Positions 34,960-43,744 of a stretch of 64,000 nt of DNA are shown piece by piece. The notes beneath the pieces are model-generated. The model made no database searches, was not told where the DNA came from, and saw nothing but the letters and a program-made list of their open reading frames with translations. Position 1 is the first letter of the stretch; the number at the start of each line of letters is the position of its first letter. Source of the stretch: CAZQYB01 sp964582985 (GTDB taxonomy: Bacteria; Planctomycetota; Phycisphaerae; Sedimentisphaerales; Anaerobacaceae); NCBI GenBank assembly GCA_964582985.1, contig CAZOUM010000001.1, positions 48,510 through 112,509 on the forward strand. Direction: 5' to 3'. The position numbers and the translations under genes are program-made.

Positions 34960-35500
34960 TATAACGCTTTTAAATGATTACAATATTGCATTGCTCGTCT
35001 TAAAAGTATGGCCGTAGTCTACATTAAAACGTCTACTTACACAATGTTTTTTTTAAAAGGGTGATGTAAATACATTACAAGAGGTTTTTCTCTTAAAAAT
35101 ACTTGACCCGCTACGGTAACCATGTATAATTCGCACGTAAATAATATACATGTTAACTAAAATATGTATGACCAACATTAGTATATTTTGGTATAGGGCA
35201 AACTTAAGTGTTATGTTTATAGTTATATTAAAGTTAACTTAGTATTAGTATTCATATATGTCTGGGATTTTGTTAATTATAGGGTGGCTTAGGTTGTTAG
35301 GTTCTTTTAGGAAACAGGGTTAGGGTAAGAAAGCTTTCGTTTTTTCTTGTGGAAAACCTGTTGGATTTATTATTATTTTCTGTTTTATAACTCACAGGTC
35401 AGGCCCAAACGCCTTGTGTTGCCGTTAGATTTTGCGGGCATATAACAACTCATACTATTCAAATATGAACCGATTTGTAGTTATGTAGCACAGTTGTCTA
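34960..35500. other. AT-rich intergenic region, candidate replication origin (oriC)
   Basis: About 540 bases that are much richer in A+T than the flanking genes, next to dnaN, dciA and gyrB. A DnaA-box match TTTTCCACA (TTWTNCACA) is present on the minus strand at 35348-35356. The core 35130-35290 has tracts such as GTTAACTAA, GTTAACTTAG and GTTAATTATAG and a repeated TTAGTATTAGTATT, the look of an unwinding element. Only one box is seen by eye and dnaA is absent, so this is a candidate. A cumulative GC-skew minimum here would support it. Confidence 0.5.
35103..35130 (+). promoter_or_regulatory. Consensus-like sigma-70 promoter inside the AT-rich region
   Basis: TTGACC (35103-35108) and TATAAT (35125-35130) with a 16-base spacer. 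It points toward the activase gene, whose start is 430 bases downstream, so it would give a long leader or a small RNA. Confidence 0.6.
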
Positions 35501-35529
35501 TTTACTCTATATCTTAGAAAGGCTATAAT
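35501..35529 (+). promoter_or_regulatory. Proximal promoter of the activase gene
   Basis: TTTACT (35501-35506) and TATAAT (35524-35529) with a 17-base spacer; predicted transcript start near 35536 and a strong GGAGG site at 35552-35556 before the ATG at 35564. Confidence 0.55.
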
Positions 35530-35563
35530 ACTGGGCGGTCGCACGGAACCCGGAGGAGTTGGT

Positions 35564-38500
35564 ATGGAGGCAAATATGGACGAGCAAATAAGGCAGGAGG
35601 CGAGAGCCCCAAGCAGGGCTGGCCGAGGTTATCCAGAGCCGTTGCGCGCTAAACACAGGCTCAATATTGGTATTGATATAGGCGCCACCAGTAGCGATGC
35701 AGTTGTTCTTGACGACACTAACCACATCGTCTTCAGTGATTATAAACGCACACTAGGCAGGCCCCTGCAGACAGCGCGGCTGCAGTTGGCCGAACTGTTA
35801 CGCTGTGTTAATCCCTCAGATGTCGTTCTTACATCAACTACGGGGTCCGTTGGCCGTTTTTTAGCAGAGCTGGTCTCTATTCCTTTTGTTAACGAAGTCC
35901 CGGCTCAGGCAGCATCTATCTATCACTTATACCCACAACTCCAGCAGGCAACGGTTGTTGAGATGGGAGGCCAGGATAGTAAACTAATTTTTCTGGCCGT
36001 CGAGCAAAACCAAGGCCGGGTTCGTGATTTTGCGCTTAATACCGTCTGTGCCGCCGGCACCGGCTCGTTTCTTGATCAGCAGGCAGATCGGTTGGGCATA
36101 AACATCGAAGACGAATTTGGACAACTTGCCTTGGAAAGCAAAAGCGTGCCGCGAATGGCTGGACGCTGCTCAGTCTTTGCAAAAAGCGACATGATTCACC
36201 TCCAGCAACAAGCGACGCCAATGTGTGATATCATCGCCGGCCTTTGTCTGGCTCTTGCTCGCAATCTGAAAAGCAATTTAGGTTGCGGGCGAGAATTCGT
36301 CAAACCAATTGTATTCACCGGCGGCGTAGCGGCTAATGTCGGTGTTGTTAAGGCGCTTGAGAACGTCTTCGAGTTAGCAGATGGGGAGCTTTTAGTGCCC
36401 TCTGAACACTTTTTTACTGGCGCTATAGGTGCCGTCCTTGTTGCAAAAAGCAGAGGCGAACATAATGGTGTGATTGACATTGACAAAATTGACGCGTATT
36501 TGGCACAAAAGGGAGTGGGCTTGAAATCCGCCCCTCGCCTACAGGCTTTGGCCAAACCCATACTGCCACCACCCCAAAGTCCTGTTTACGAGCAGCGGCT
36601 TACAGATGCAACCGAACTGATAGACGCCTATCTTGGTGTTGACGTCGGCTCACTAAGCACAAATGTCGCCGTTATTGATGAGCAGAAGCGCATCTTGGCC
36701 AAGGCATACTTAATGACAGCTGGCAGACCTCTGGAGGCAGTCCGCCAGGGCATGGATATGGTCGGTAAAAAGGTGGTGGGCAAGGTAAAGATATTGGGTG
36801 CTGCAACTACAGGCTCCGGCAGGTATCTTACCGGCGATTTTATAGGGGCCGATATCGTCATAAACGAAATCACCGCCCAAGCAATGGGCGCAGCGATAGT
36901 CAATCCAAAGGTTGATACGATATTTGAGATTGGTGGCCAGGACAGTAAATACATATCACTCGAAAACGGCGTGGTTGTCGATTTTACAATGAACCACGCC
37001 TGTGCAGCGGGGACCGGCTCATTTCTTGAAGAGCAGGCCCAACGGCTGGGCATCAAGATCGATAAAGAGTTTGCAGCGTTGGCCTTCACCAGCGAGGCCC
37101 CCATAAAATTGGGTGAGCGGTGCACGGTCTTTATGGAATCAGACCTGCTTAGCTACCAGCAGCAGGGGGCGCAAACAAGTGACCTGGTAGCCGGCTTGAG
37201 CTATTCGATTGTGGCCAATTATCTCAACCGCGTGGTCGGGCGGCGTAAGATTGGTGACAATATTTGCTTCCAGGGCGGCACAGCCTTTAACCGCGCAGTC
37301 TGGTCGGCCTTTGAAGAAGTAACCGGCAAACCAATTATGGTCCCGGACCACCACGAGGTAACGGGTGCACTGGGTGCGGCTGCTATCGCAGCCGAGCATA
37401 TGAAAAAAACCGCGAACGAACAAGGAAGCTTTATCGAGAGCAAATTCAGAGGTTTCGAAAATCTCATCTCAATTGAGTATACTGTCGAATCCTTTGCCTG
37501 CGAGCATTGTCCCAACAATTGCGAAATTAAGAAAGTGCAGTTGCCGGACGCCGAGCCGCTCTACTATGGCTCGCGTTGTGACAGGTACAACATCAAAAAG
37601 GAAACAGAAAAAACCAAAGCTCTCGGCGCTTTCGCGTATCGCCAGCACAAGCTCCTTGAATGCGCAGGCCTGAATGAAAAGCAAAAACCCACGGGCCAAT
37701 CCAAAACCAGGATAGGCATACCGATGGCTTTAATTAGCTGGCAGCTCCTGCCTCTGTTTTCTCGATTCTTCAAAGCGCTTGGCTTGGAAGTCGTCCTTTC
37801 CGGTCGTACCGACAAGCGAATAATCCGTATGGGTGTCGAGTCAGCTACGGCCCAGCCCTGTTTTCCAGTGAAGGCAGCGTACGGCCACATCCTCGACCTG
37901 ATTGACAAGAAGGTTGACTACATATTCCTGCCGAGCGTTGTTACGATGACGGCTAATTTTCCCCGGAACAAGTACAACAAGTTATGTCCCTATGTGCAGT
38001 CGCTCGCCTATCAAATCAGAACGGGTTTCGCTGACAAGCTCGGCCAAACCAAAATCCTCACCGCCCCAATCCGCTTGGGTGAAGGCCGAAGGCTCACCTC
38101 AAAAGGTTTCATTGCTCTCGGCAGGAAGCTCAGCCTTCCTGCTTCGGCAGTTCGCAAAGCACTCGACGAAGCCCTTGCCGCCCAGGCTGGTTTTGACAAG
38201 GCCCTGAGGGAAAAAGGCAGGGAAATTCTCAGTCAAATTAGCCCGGACCAGAAGCTTTTCGTCCTAATCTCTCGCCCATACAACGGCTGCGATGACGGCG
38301 TGAATTTGCAACTACCCAAGAAGCTTGCCGACCTTGGCGTCAACGTAATACCTATGGATATGCTCGATTTTCATCAGGCCGAACTCAGTGACGAATTTCT
38401 GCACGAGCGTGTTTACTGGGCCTACGGCCAGAAAATCTTGAGGGCTGCTGAAATAATAAGGACCGACCCTCGTCTTTTTGCAATTTACCTTTCGAATTTC

Positions 38501-39946
38501 AGTTGCGGGCCAGACTCGTTCCTTATGACGTTTTTCAAGGAAATAATGGGCAAAAAGCCGTGCCTGCAGCTTGAGATTGACGAGCATTCGGCCGATGCCG
38601 GCATCATTACGCGTTTGGAAGCTTATCTTGAGAGTCTGAAGAACTATCGACCAGAGCGGCCACGGCCGATTGAAAAAGCCCCGCCTCCCCTTGGCCTCAG
38701 CAGGGAAAGAACACTCTATATACCCTATATGGGTGACCCCGCCTACGCTATGGCCGCCTGCCTTAGGGCCCACGGCCAGCCGGCTGAGGTCGCCCCCCTC
38801 GCGGATGAAGCGGCCCTTCTGCAGGGCAGGGCATTCACCAGCGGCAAAGAATGCCTGCCCTGTGCAATAACCACCGGCGATATGCTCAAATTGCTGAAAT
38901 CCGATGGCGTTGACCCAAAAAAGGTGGCCTTCTTTATGCCCACTGCTACAGGCCCCTGCAGGTTTGGAATGTATTACTGTCTGCAGCGCCTTATTCTAAA
39001 ATACGCCGGCATTAAGGATGTCCCTATCATTGCTCCCGACCAGGACACGCGTTTCCATAAGGTGTTTATGGACAGCATTGATAGCTCCTCCCCGATAGAC
39101 TTTTTGAGAAGTCTTTGGACCGCCCTCGTCGGGGCCGATTTGCTGCACAAAGTAATTATGCGGATTCGGCCGTTTGCCGCAGACCCGCGCCACGCCCAGC
39201 AGGTTTATCGAACACTGCTCAACCAGTGGATAAAAGCTGTTGAAAACCGCCGGACCCTGCCCGAACTACGCCGCCTTATGGGTACTATCGCCGACTACTT
39301 TGCCGCGGTAGAAATGAATCCCACACTCCAAAAGCCTCGGATTGGTATAGTCGGCGAAATCTATGTCCGCAGCCATCCGTTCGCGAATATGAACATAATC
39401 GCCCGACTTGAAGAACTCGGGGCCGCCTGCGATTTGGCCCCGCTTGCTGAGTGGATTTATTATACTAATTTTACCCGAACGAACATTGCCCGGCGCCAAC
39501 GCAGGTGGGGTAATTTGTTAACAAACGTGATGCTCAACCGCGCCCAGCACAAAATTGAAAGAGAGCTTGCCGCGCCTCTGGAAGAAAAGTTCGGCCCGCT
39601 GGCCGAGCGACCCGTAGAGCACGTTATCGAACTGGCCGAACCCTATATGCATCATTCGTTTGAAGGCGAAGCGATACTAACTGTAGGCAAGGCCGTTGAG
39701 TATTATCACGATGGCTTCGGCGGCGTCATAAATGCAATGCCGTTTACCTGTATGCCCTCGACGGTCGTCAGCAGTATCTCGCTGCGCGTAAGTGCCGACT
39801 GCGGCGGCATGCCCATCTTGAATCTAAGCTTCGACGGCCAGGAAGACCCGACCTTGACCACCCGCCTTGAGGCCTTCGTCGAGCAGGTCCGACAGCTCCA
39901 ATTCGGCAGCGCAACCTTCGCCCAAGTTGCAGCTACAGCGAACTAA
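35564..39946 (+). CDS. Giant 2-hydroxyacyl-CoA dehydratase activase-related protein (two ATPase domains)
   Basis: 1460 residues. Residues about 34-310 and 355-625 are two related ASKHA ATPase domains of the BcrAD/BadFG/HgdC family, each with a phosphate loop (GIDIGATSSDAVVLDD; GVDVGSLSTNVAVIDE), a GGQDSK motif and the cluster motif NxxCAAGTGSFL whose Cys binds the bridging [4Fe-4S] cluster. Residues about 650-690 contain a Cys-rich linker (CEHCPNNCEIK). The C-terminal half (about 720-1440) belongs to the DUF2229 and HgdB-like dehydratase-type region, with conserved Cys (SNFSCGPDSF, KECLPCAITTG, GPCRFGMYYC). Such fused proteins occur in many anaerobes and are believed to couple ATP hydrolysis to low-potential electron transfer for an unknown reduction. 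GGAGG precedes the ATG. It faces away from dnaN across the AT-rich region. Confidence 0.92.
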   Translation: MEANMDEQIRQEARAPSRAGRGYPEPLRAKHRLNIGIDIGATSSDAVVLDDTNHIVFSDYKRTLGRPLQTARLQLAELLRCVNPSDVVLTSTTGSVGRFLAELVSIPFVNEVPAQAASIYHLYPQLQQATVVEMGGQDSKLIFLAVEQNQGRVRDFALNTVCAAGTGSFLDQQADRLGINIEDEFGQLALESKSVPRMAGRCSVFAKSDMIHLQQQATPMCDIIAGLCLALARNLKSNLGCGREFVKPIVFTGGVAANVGVVKALENVFELADGELLVPSEHFFTGAIGAVLVAKSRGEHNGVIDIDKIDAYLAQKGVGLKSAPRLQALAKPILPPPQSPVYEQRLTDATELIDAYLGVDVGSLSTNVAVIDEQKRILAKAYLMTAGRPLEAVRQGMDMVGKKVVGKVKILGAATTGSGRYLTGDFIGADIVINEITAQAMGAAIVNPKVDTIFEIGGQDSKYISLENGVVVDFTMNHACAAGTGSFLEEQAQRLGIKIDKEFAALAFTSEAPIKLGERCTVFMESDLLSYQQQGAQTSDLVAGLSYSIVANYLNRVVGRRKIGDNICFQGGTAFNRAVWSAFEEVTGKPIMVPDHHEVTGALGAAAIAAEHMKKTANEQGSFIESKFRGFENLISIEYTVESFACEHCPNNCEIKKVQLPDAEPLYYGSRCDRYNIKKETEKTKALGAFAYRQHKLLECAGLNEKQKPTGQSKTRIGIPMALISWQLLPLFSRFFKALGLEVVLSGRTDKRIIRMGVESATAQPCFPVKAAYGHILDLIDKKVDYIFLPSVVTMTANFPRNKYNKLCPYVQSLAYQIRTGFADKLGQTKILTAPIRLGEGRRLTSKGFIALGRKLSLPASAVRKALDEALAAQAGFDKALREKGREILSQISPDQKLFVLISRPYNGCDDGVNLQLPKKLADLGVNVIPMDMLDFHQAELSDEFLHERVYWAYGQKILRAAEIIRTDPRLFAIYLSNFSCGPDSFLMTFFKEIMGKKPCLQLEIDEHSADAGIITRLEAYLESLKNYRPERPRPIEKAPPPLGLSRERTLYIPYMGDPAYAMAACLRAHGQPAEVAPLADEAALLQGRAFTSGKECLPCAITTGDMLKLLKSDGVDPKKVAFFMPTATGPCRFGMYYCLQRLILKYAGIKDVPIIAPDQDTRFHKVFMDSIDSSSPIDFLRSLWTALVGADLLHKVIMRIRPFAADPRHAQQVYRTLLNQWIKAVENRRTLPELRRLMGTIADYFAAVEMNPTLQKPRIGIVGEIYVRSHPFANMNIIARLEELGAACDLAPLAEWIYYTNFTRTNIARRQRRWGNLLTNVMLNRAQHKIERELAAPLEEKFGPLAERPVEHVIELAEPYMHHSFEGEAILTVGKAVEYYHDGFGGVINAMPFTCMPSTVVSSISLRVSADCGGMPILNLSFDGQEDPTLTTRLEAFVEQVRQLQFGSATFAQVAATAN

Positions 39947-40019
39947 CAATAGTCGGTGCTATCAGCGTAGGCAAATACCTCTCTGAGGCTGTCCGATACA
40001 GCTTTCGCAGGTTTTCTTA

Positions 40020-41717
40020 TTATTCCCAGGATCTATCATACACGCGTTCCGGATCGAAAATGCCCTCCTCGAACGCAGGGTCATCTTGAAGGTACACTCT
40101 CGTTACCGGGTGCCGCTTTGGCTGAGTGGGGTGCCAGCGCGTGACGGCTTTAGGATACCAGCGCCCAGAGCTCGTTTGGCCAAATTGTATTACCTCTCGC
40201 GTTGCAGCTCCTTCTACTCTTTGGCAAATATAGTCGCGTTCAGGGTCAAGGTAGTACCGGTAGTTGTTATTATCCACGCAAATCAAGTTGCTTTCCCGCG
40301 AATAGTTGTCCTCAATAATCCGGCTACCCGAATATAGTAGAAAAGGCCAACCCAGCTTGGTCAACTCTGAGGTTGACCTGTAGTGAGTCAGAATCGACAC
40401 TCGTGGTGAATGCCTCTTCCCCTCAAGGTCCACGGCACCAAATGCGTATTGATGTTTTTCGTCATAAATGCGCACATAATTGATGCGTTTATATTTCGCG
40501 TTTTCCCACCACCTTAAGACGGATTCAACGCTTTCATTTTTCAACACGCTCATAAATTCATCCCATGCAAAATAACGCCCGCCGGGCTTGCCTGTAATGT
40601 CGTAAAGCTCCCATCTCCTGTGGACACCATCTCTGTATTCCACGAAGGTTAAACGTTCCCTATTGCCTCCAGTGCTTTCCGTAAATATTGCAACGTACCG
40701 TGAGGGGGCGCTGTCACGGTACTCATAGTAGGTGTCCAAAACTTCAACGACACCGGGCCCGGGCAGGTCGTCCACCATTTTAGCCGACTCAGGTGCTCCT
40801 AGTGCGTAAATGTCCCGTGGCCCCTCTTCGGGATAATCAAGTCTTGTGAGCCAGTGCTGGTTAGCCTGTTGGATTTTCTTTACAACAGCTTTTTGTTCTA
40901 TTGCTATCGGCAAGCCACTCTCACCGTCTATTATGCACGTGAATATATGAGAAACATAAGTGTCTTTGGCATCTTCCAACGTATAGAGCTCGACGTTCTT
41001 GCCTTCATACTCTCCAGTCTCCTCGACGACTCTGTCTTCAGCACTGGCAAATCTCTCTATTGCGTTTTCAACCTGTCGCCACGGATATAATGCGTGCTCA
41101 AATACTTGCTCGGCATGCTCTATATAAGAAACTCGGATAGTTCGTGAATTCGCGTCGTACACATACTGCACACGATCAATGTTGTTGAAGACTCCGATGT
41201 CACCGCCTTCATAACATCCGTCCAACATTACGATTTGTGCGGGAAAACAAAGCCAAAACTCACCCTCTGGTTTATTCTTCAGTTGGTTAAATACAGTGCC
41301 GTGTATCCAGGGCATCGCCTTGATGGCGTTGGGCATATCCGCCCAAGCGACACTTATCATGTCCGGGCCGCCGATATGATTCAGTCCCAAGAACACTCCA
41401 ATAATAATGACTGCCGCAGCGGCGAGTTTGGTTATTCTGCTTCTTATAATCGTTCCCAAGGCGCTCTTGTTTGTTGATGAAGCTGCCAGTTGCGGTCCTG
41501 TAGTGACTTTGGACAAGATGGTATATCTCGCTTGCTCCGGCGATGTTGCACCCGATAGAATCTCCTGGACGACATTTTGCAGGTTCTTGCACCGTTGAAA
41601 CTCCTTGCGGCAGACTGCGCATTTCTCGGCGTGCTCTTTGAACTCGGCAAGCTCCACGTCGCCCATTACTCCATCGAGATATTTCTCTATAAGGATTCGG
41701 TATTTCTCGCAGTTCAT
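40020..41717 (-). CDS. Anti-sigma-type membrane protein with zinc-finger N-terminus
   Basis: 565 residues from the ATG at 41717, which overlaps the sigma factor stop in an ATGA arrangement and has GGAGG upstream. The N-terminus carries the anti-sigma zinc motif FKEHAEKCAVCRKEFQ (H-x3-C-x2-C), a short helix, and then one membrane segment (ITKLAAAAVIIIGVFLGLNH, residues about 95-115). The outer part is beta-rich, 440 residues, without known catalytic motifs; segments like RYVAIFTESTGGNRERLTFV are repeated strand patterns also seen in planctomycete proteins with outer-membrane-lipoprotein-carrier-like (LolA) folds. It should hold the ECF factor until a signal arrives. Confidence 0.82.
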   Translation of the reverse strand: MNCEKYRILIEKYLDGVMGDVELAEFKEHAEKCAVCRKEFQRCKNLQNVVQEILSGATSPEQARYTILSKVTTGPQLAASSTNKSALGTIIRSRITKLAAAAVIIIGVFLGLNHIGGPDMISVAWADMPNAIKAMPWIHGTVFNQLKNKPEGEFWLCFPAQIVMLDGCYEGGDIGVFNNIDRVQYVYDANSRTIRVSYIEHAEQVFEHALYPWRQVENAIERFASAEDRVVEETGEYEGKNVELYTLEDAKDTYVSHIFTCIIDGESGLPIAIEQKAVVKKIQQANQHWLTRLDYPEEGPRDIYALGAPESAKMVDDLPGPGVVEVLDTYYEYRDSAPSRYVAIFTESTGGNRERLTFVEYRDGVHRRWELYDITGKPGGRYFAWDEFMSVLKNESVESVLRWWENAKYKRINYVRIYDEKHQYAFGAVDLEGKRHSPRVSILTHYRSTSELTKLGWPFLLYSGSRIIEDNYSRESNLICVDNNNYRYYLDPERDYICQRVEGAATREVIQFGQTSSGRWYPKAVTRWHPTQPKRHPVTRVYLQDDPAFEEGIFDPERVYDRSWE

Positions 41718-42298
41718 GATTCTTTGGCCTCCTCTAAAAGCGGAGCAAGCTCTTTTCGAAGACTGTTGTATGCCCGGTGCAGCCACACTCTGACTGTCCC
41801 GTGCCGTTTCCCTAACTGCCGTGCAATTTGCTCCGTGGAAAATCCGCCTACAAACCTCATAATAACTATCTTCTGAAAATTCTCGGGCAGGTGCCTTACC
41901 GCCCGCCTTACAAAATGAGCTTGTTCATTATCCAGCTTGGGATTCGTATTAGGCGCTGAAGCTGAGGCCTCAAGAGCATCACCTTCGCAGCTTGAGACTG
42001 TTCTTTCGCGAGCTTTTCTGCGAATTACATTTGTGCATTGCTGGGCAATTATCTTGCTCAGCCAGCCGGCAAAGCGGGATGGGTCTCGAAGGCTGCTTAG
42101 TTGCGAATATGCTTTAATGAGACTCTCCTGGGCCACGTCCTCGGCCTCAACAGGGTCATCAATCTTGCTAAGTGCTAACGCAACCGCCATATTCCAATAC
42201 CGCTCCACAATAGTCCCGAAGGACGAAATATCCCCGTCTAATGTAGCCGCGATGAGCTGCTCATCGCGGGCATCTGTCAGCCTGCGGTTTTCCGACAT
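41714..42298 (-). CDS. ECF-type RNA polymerase sigma factor (with linked anti-sigma)
   Basis: 194 residues. Region 2 contains RYWNMAVALALSKIDDPVEA followed by EDVAQESLIKAYSQLSSL, with the conserved DVAQE core, and FAGWLSKIIAQQCTNVIRRK (regions 2.3-2.4). Region 4 has LPENFQKIVIMRFVGGFSTE and QIARQLGKRHGTVRVWLHRA, a typical helix-turn-helix. The linker (about residues 100-125) is Ser/Ala-rich. Its stop overlaps the anti-sigma start by 4 bases (ATGA), so the two are made in a coupled manner. It is transcribed after the WYL regulator gene with a gap of 134 bases. Confidence 0.93.
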   Translation of the reverse strand: MSENRRLTDARDEQLIAATLDGDISSFGTIVERYWNMAVALALSKIDDPVEAEDVAQESLIKAYSQLSSLRDPSRFAGWLSKIIAQQCTNVIRRKARERTVSSCEGDALEASASAPNTNPKLDNEQAHFVRRAVRHLPENFQKIVIMRFVGGFSTEQIARQLGKRHGTVRVWLHRAYNSLRKELAPLLEEAKES

Positions 42299-42432
42299 TA
42301 AGCTTCTCCAATCGCAGCTCTTTCAGCAATTCCAAAATATAGAACGTCAACTGCCCAAAACTGTTACAGAAAAATTGGTGCACCTGGTTAGAAATGTTCC
42401 CTTTTTGTACTATATTGCCACCAACGGGATTT

Positions 42433-43413
42433 CTAATGGGCTTCATTGAGCCTGACCATATTCTTGGCCATCTCGATGACTCTATTACGGAGTGCTTTGG
42501 GCGCCAGCACCAGCACCTGGTCGCCGTAGCCGAGTATCCACCAGATTATCTCCCCAAGGCCATCGACACGAAACTCAATTGTAGCTGAGCCGTCGCTGTT
42601 CCGAGTAACTTTTTGCGTACTGTGCCATTGAACCTCAGTGACATTGTCCGCCACCTTCGGCAGAAATCGCAGCTTGATGTTATAGATTCTGCCTTCCGGT
42701 ATCATTGACCACGCCCTGCCTAGATATTCATATAAGTCGAAGTCTCCGCCGTCTACGAAGCATTTGTCCAATATCTTCAGTTCCCTGATGCGATTGAACT
42801 TGAAGGTGCGAACGCTCTTATGCAGACTCGAGAGCCCCAGCACGTACCACGCCCGCTGGTTGTACAGCAGATGATATGGGGATAACGTCAGCTCAATAAT
42901 TTTGCCTTCAAAAAGAGAATGGTACCGGATGTTTAGCTTGCGTTTGTCCACAATTGCTTTTTGCAATTGTACGAAGGTTTTATCAAGTACGCCGGGATGG
43001 CGGGTCGGCGCCTGAGCGCCCGCTTTGGTCGAGATATTCCGCAGGGCCGCATTGCAATACTGCCTGATTTTGGCCGGCAGGTTGTTTTCGATTTTCAACG
43101 CCGCCAGCAGCGCCGAATTCTTGAATGGCAGTTGTATCTGACCTCTTGCTTTATGCACCAGCAGAAGCAGACTCATCGCCTCCTGCAGATTCAAATCTAT
43201 AGGCGGCAGGAAAAACTCCGGGTCCATAGTATAGCCGCCGGTCTTGGCATCGTAATGATAGGGCACGCCGATGCTCTGAAGCTCTTTCAGGTCGCGGAAT
43301 ATCGTCCGCCGGCTCATCCCGAATATCTGCACCAAATCACTGACGGCATAGCTTTTCCCCGCCTGCAATGTCGTTAAAATCTGCACAACTCTGCTGATTC
43401 TGCTGGCTTTCAT
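42433..43413 (-). CDS. WYL-domain transcriptional regulator (HTH + WYL)
   Basis: 326 residues. N-terminal winged helix (residues 1-62) of the DeoR/HTH_11 type: SRVVQILTTLQAGKSYAVSD, LVQIFGMSRRTIFRDLKELQ, IGVPYHYDAKTGGY. From residue about 145 the WYL domain follows: KLNIRYHSLFEGKIIELTLS, PYHLLYNQRAWYVLGLSSLH with the aromatic ligand-binding residues, and TFKFNRIRELKILDKCF. The C-terminus (WWILGYGDQVLVLAPKALRN) is the WCX extension that binds nucleic acid ligands. Regulators of this class act as ligand- or damage-responsive repressors or activators. The promoter is at 43515-43542. The gene is divergent to a large exported LamG gene. Confidence 0.92.
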   Translation of the reverse strand: MKASRISRVVQILTTLQAGKSYAVSDLVQIFGMSRRTIFRDLKELQSIGVPYHYDAKTGGYTMDPEFFLPPIDLNLQEAMSLLLLVHKARGQIQLPFKNSALLAALKIENNLPAKIRQYCNAALRNISTKAGAQAPTRHPGVLDKTFVQLQKAIVDKRKLNIRYHSLFEGKIIELTLSPYHLLYNQRAWYVLGLSSLHKSVRTFKFNRIRELKILDKCFVDGGDFDLYEYLGRAWSMIPEGRIYNIKLRFLPKVADNVTEVQWHSTQKVTRNSDGSATIEFRVDGLGEIIWWILGYGDQVLVLAPKALRNRVIEMAKNMVRLNEAH

Positions 43414-43514
43414 AGCAACGTCCTTGAATTGGTGATGTTCTCTCTTTTCGGTTGGATACGCATCTTGCCCTTTATTTAAGGCGGCTGCACATCTGACGGC
43501 TATTTGGTGACCTG

Positions 43515-43542
43515 ATTATACGCGCCGCGGGCTTGATGTCAA
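43515..43542 (-). promoter_or_regulatory. Consensus promoter of the WYL regulator
   Basis: On the minus strand TTGACA (43542-43537) and TATAAT (43520-43515) are spaced by 16 bases. The GTCACGGCT sequence on the plus strand (43549-43557), read AGCCGTGAC on the minus strand, lies directly upstream of the -35 box. Confidence 0.75.
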
Positions 43543-43626
43543 AGTTTTGTCACGGCTTTTTCGTCACACAGGAACTCCAAAGAATGACCGGTTACGCAAC
43601 ATCGATTTAGTAAGAATAGATTCAGG

Positions 43627-43655
43627 TTGACTTAGCCGTCACGGCTGCATAAAAT
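43627..43655 (+). promoter_or_regulatory. Promoter of the LamG protein with an operator-like palindrome in its spacer
   Basis: TTGACT (43627-43632) and TAAAAT (43650-43655) with a 17-base spacer. Inside the spacer, AGCCGT-C-ACGGCT (43634-43646) is a perfect 6-1-6 inverted repeat. Its GTCACGGCT half recurs at 43549-43557 near the divergent WYL promoter, so both may be bound by one regulator. Confidence 0.65.
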
Positions 43656-43744
43656 GGCAGGTGTTCTATCTAAAGACTGACCAGCCTCCGAAGGGTGGGG
43701 GGAAATCATTTTATCGTAAGCACAAGACAAGAAAAGGAGAGACT

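Noticed and set aside
35318..35332. Telomere-like GGGTTAGGGT in the AT-rich region
   Set aside because: Only one and a half units; chance in an origin-like intergenic region.
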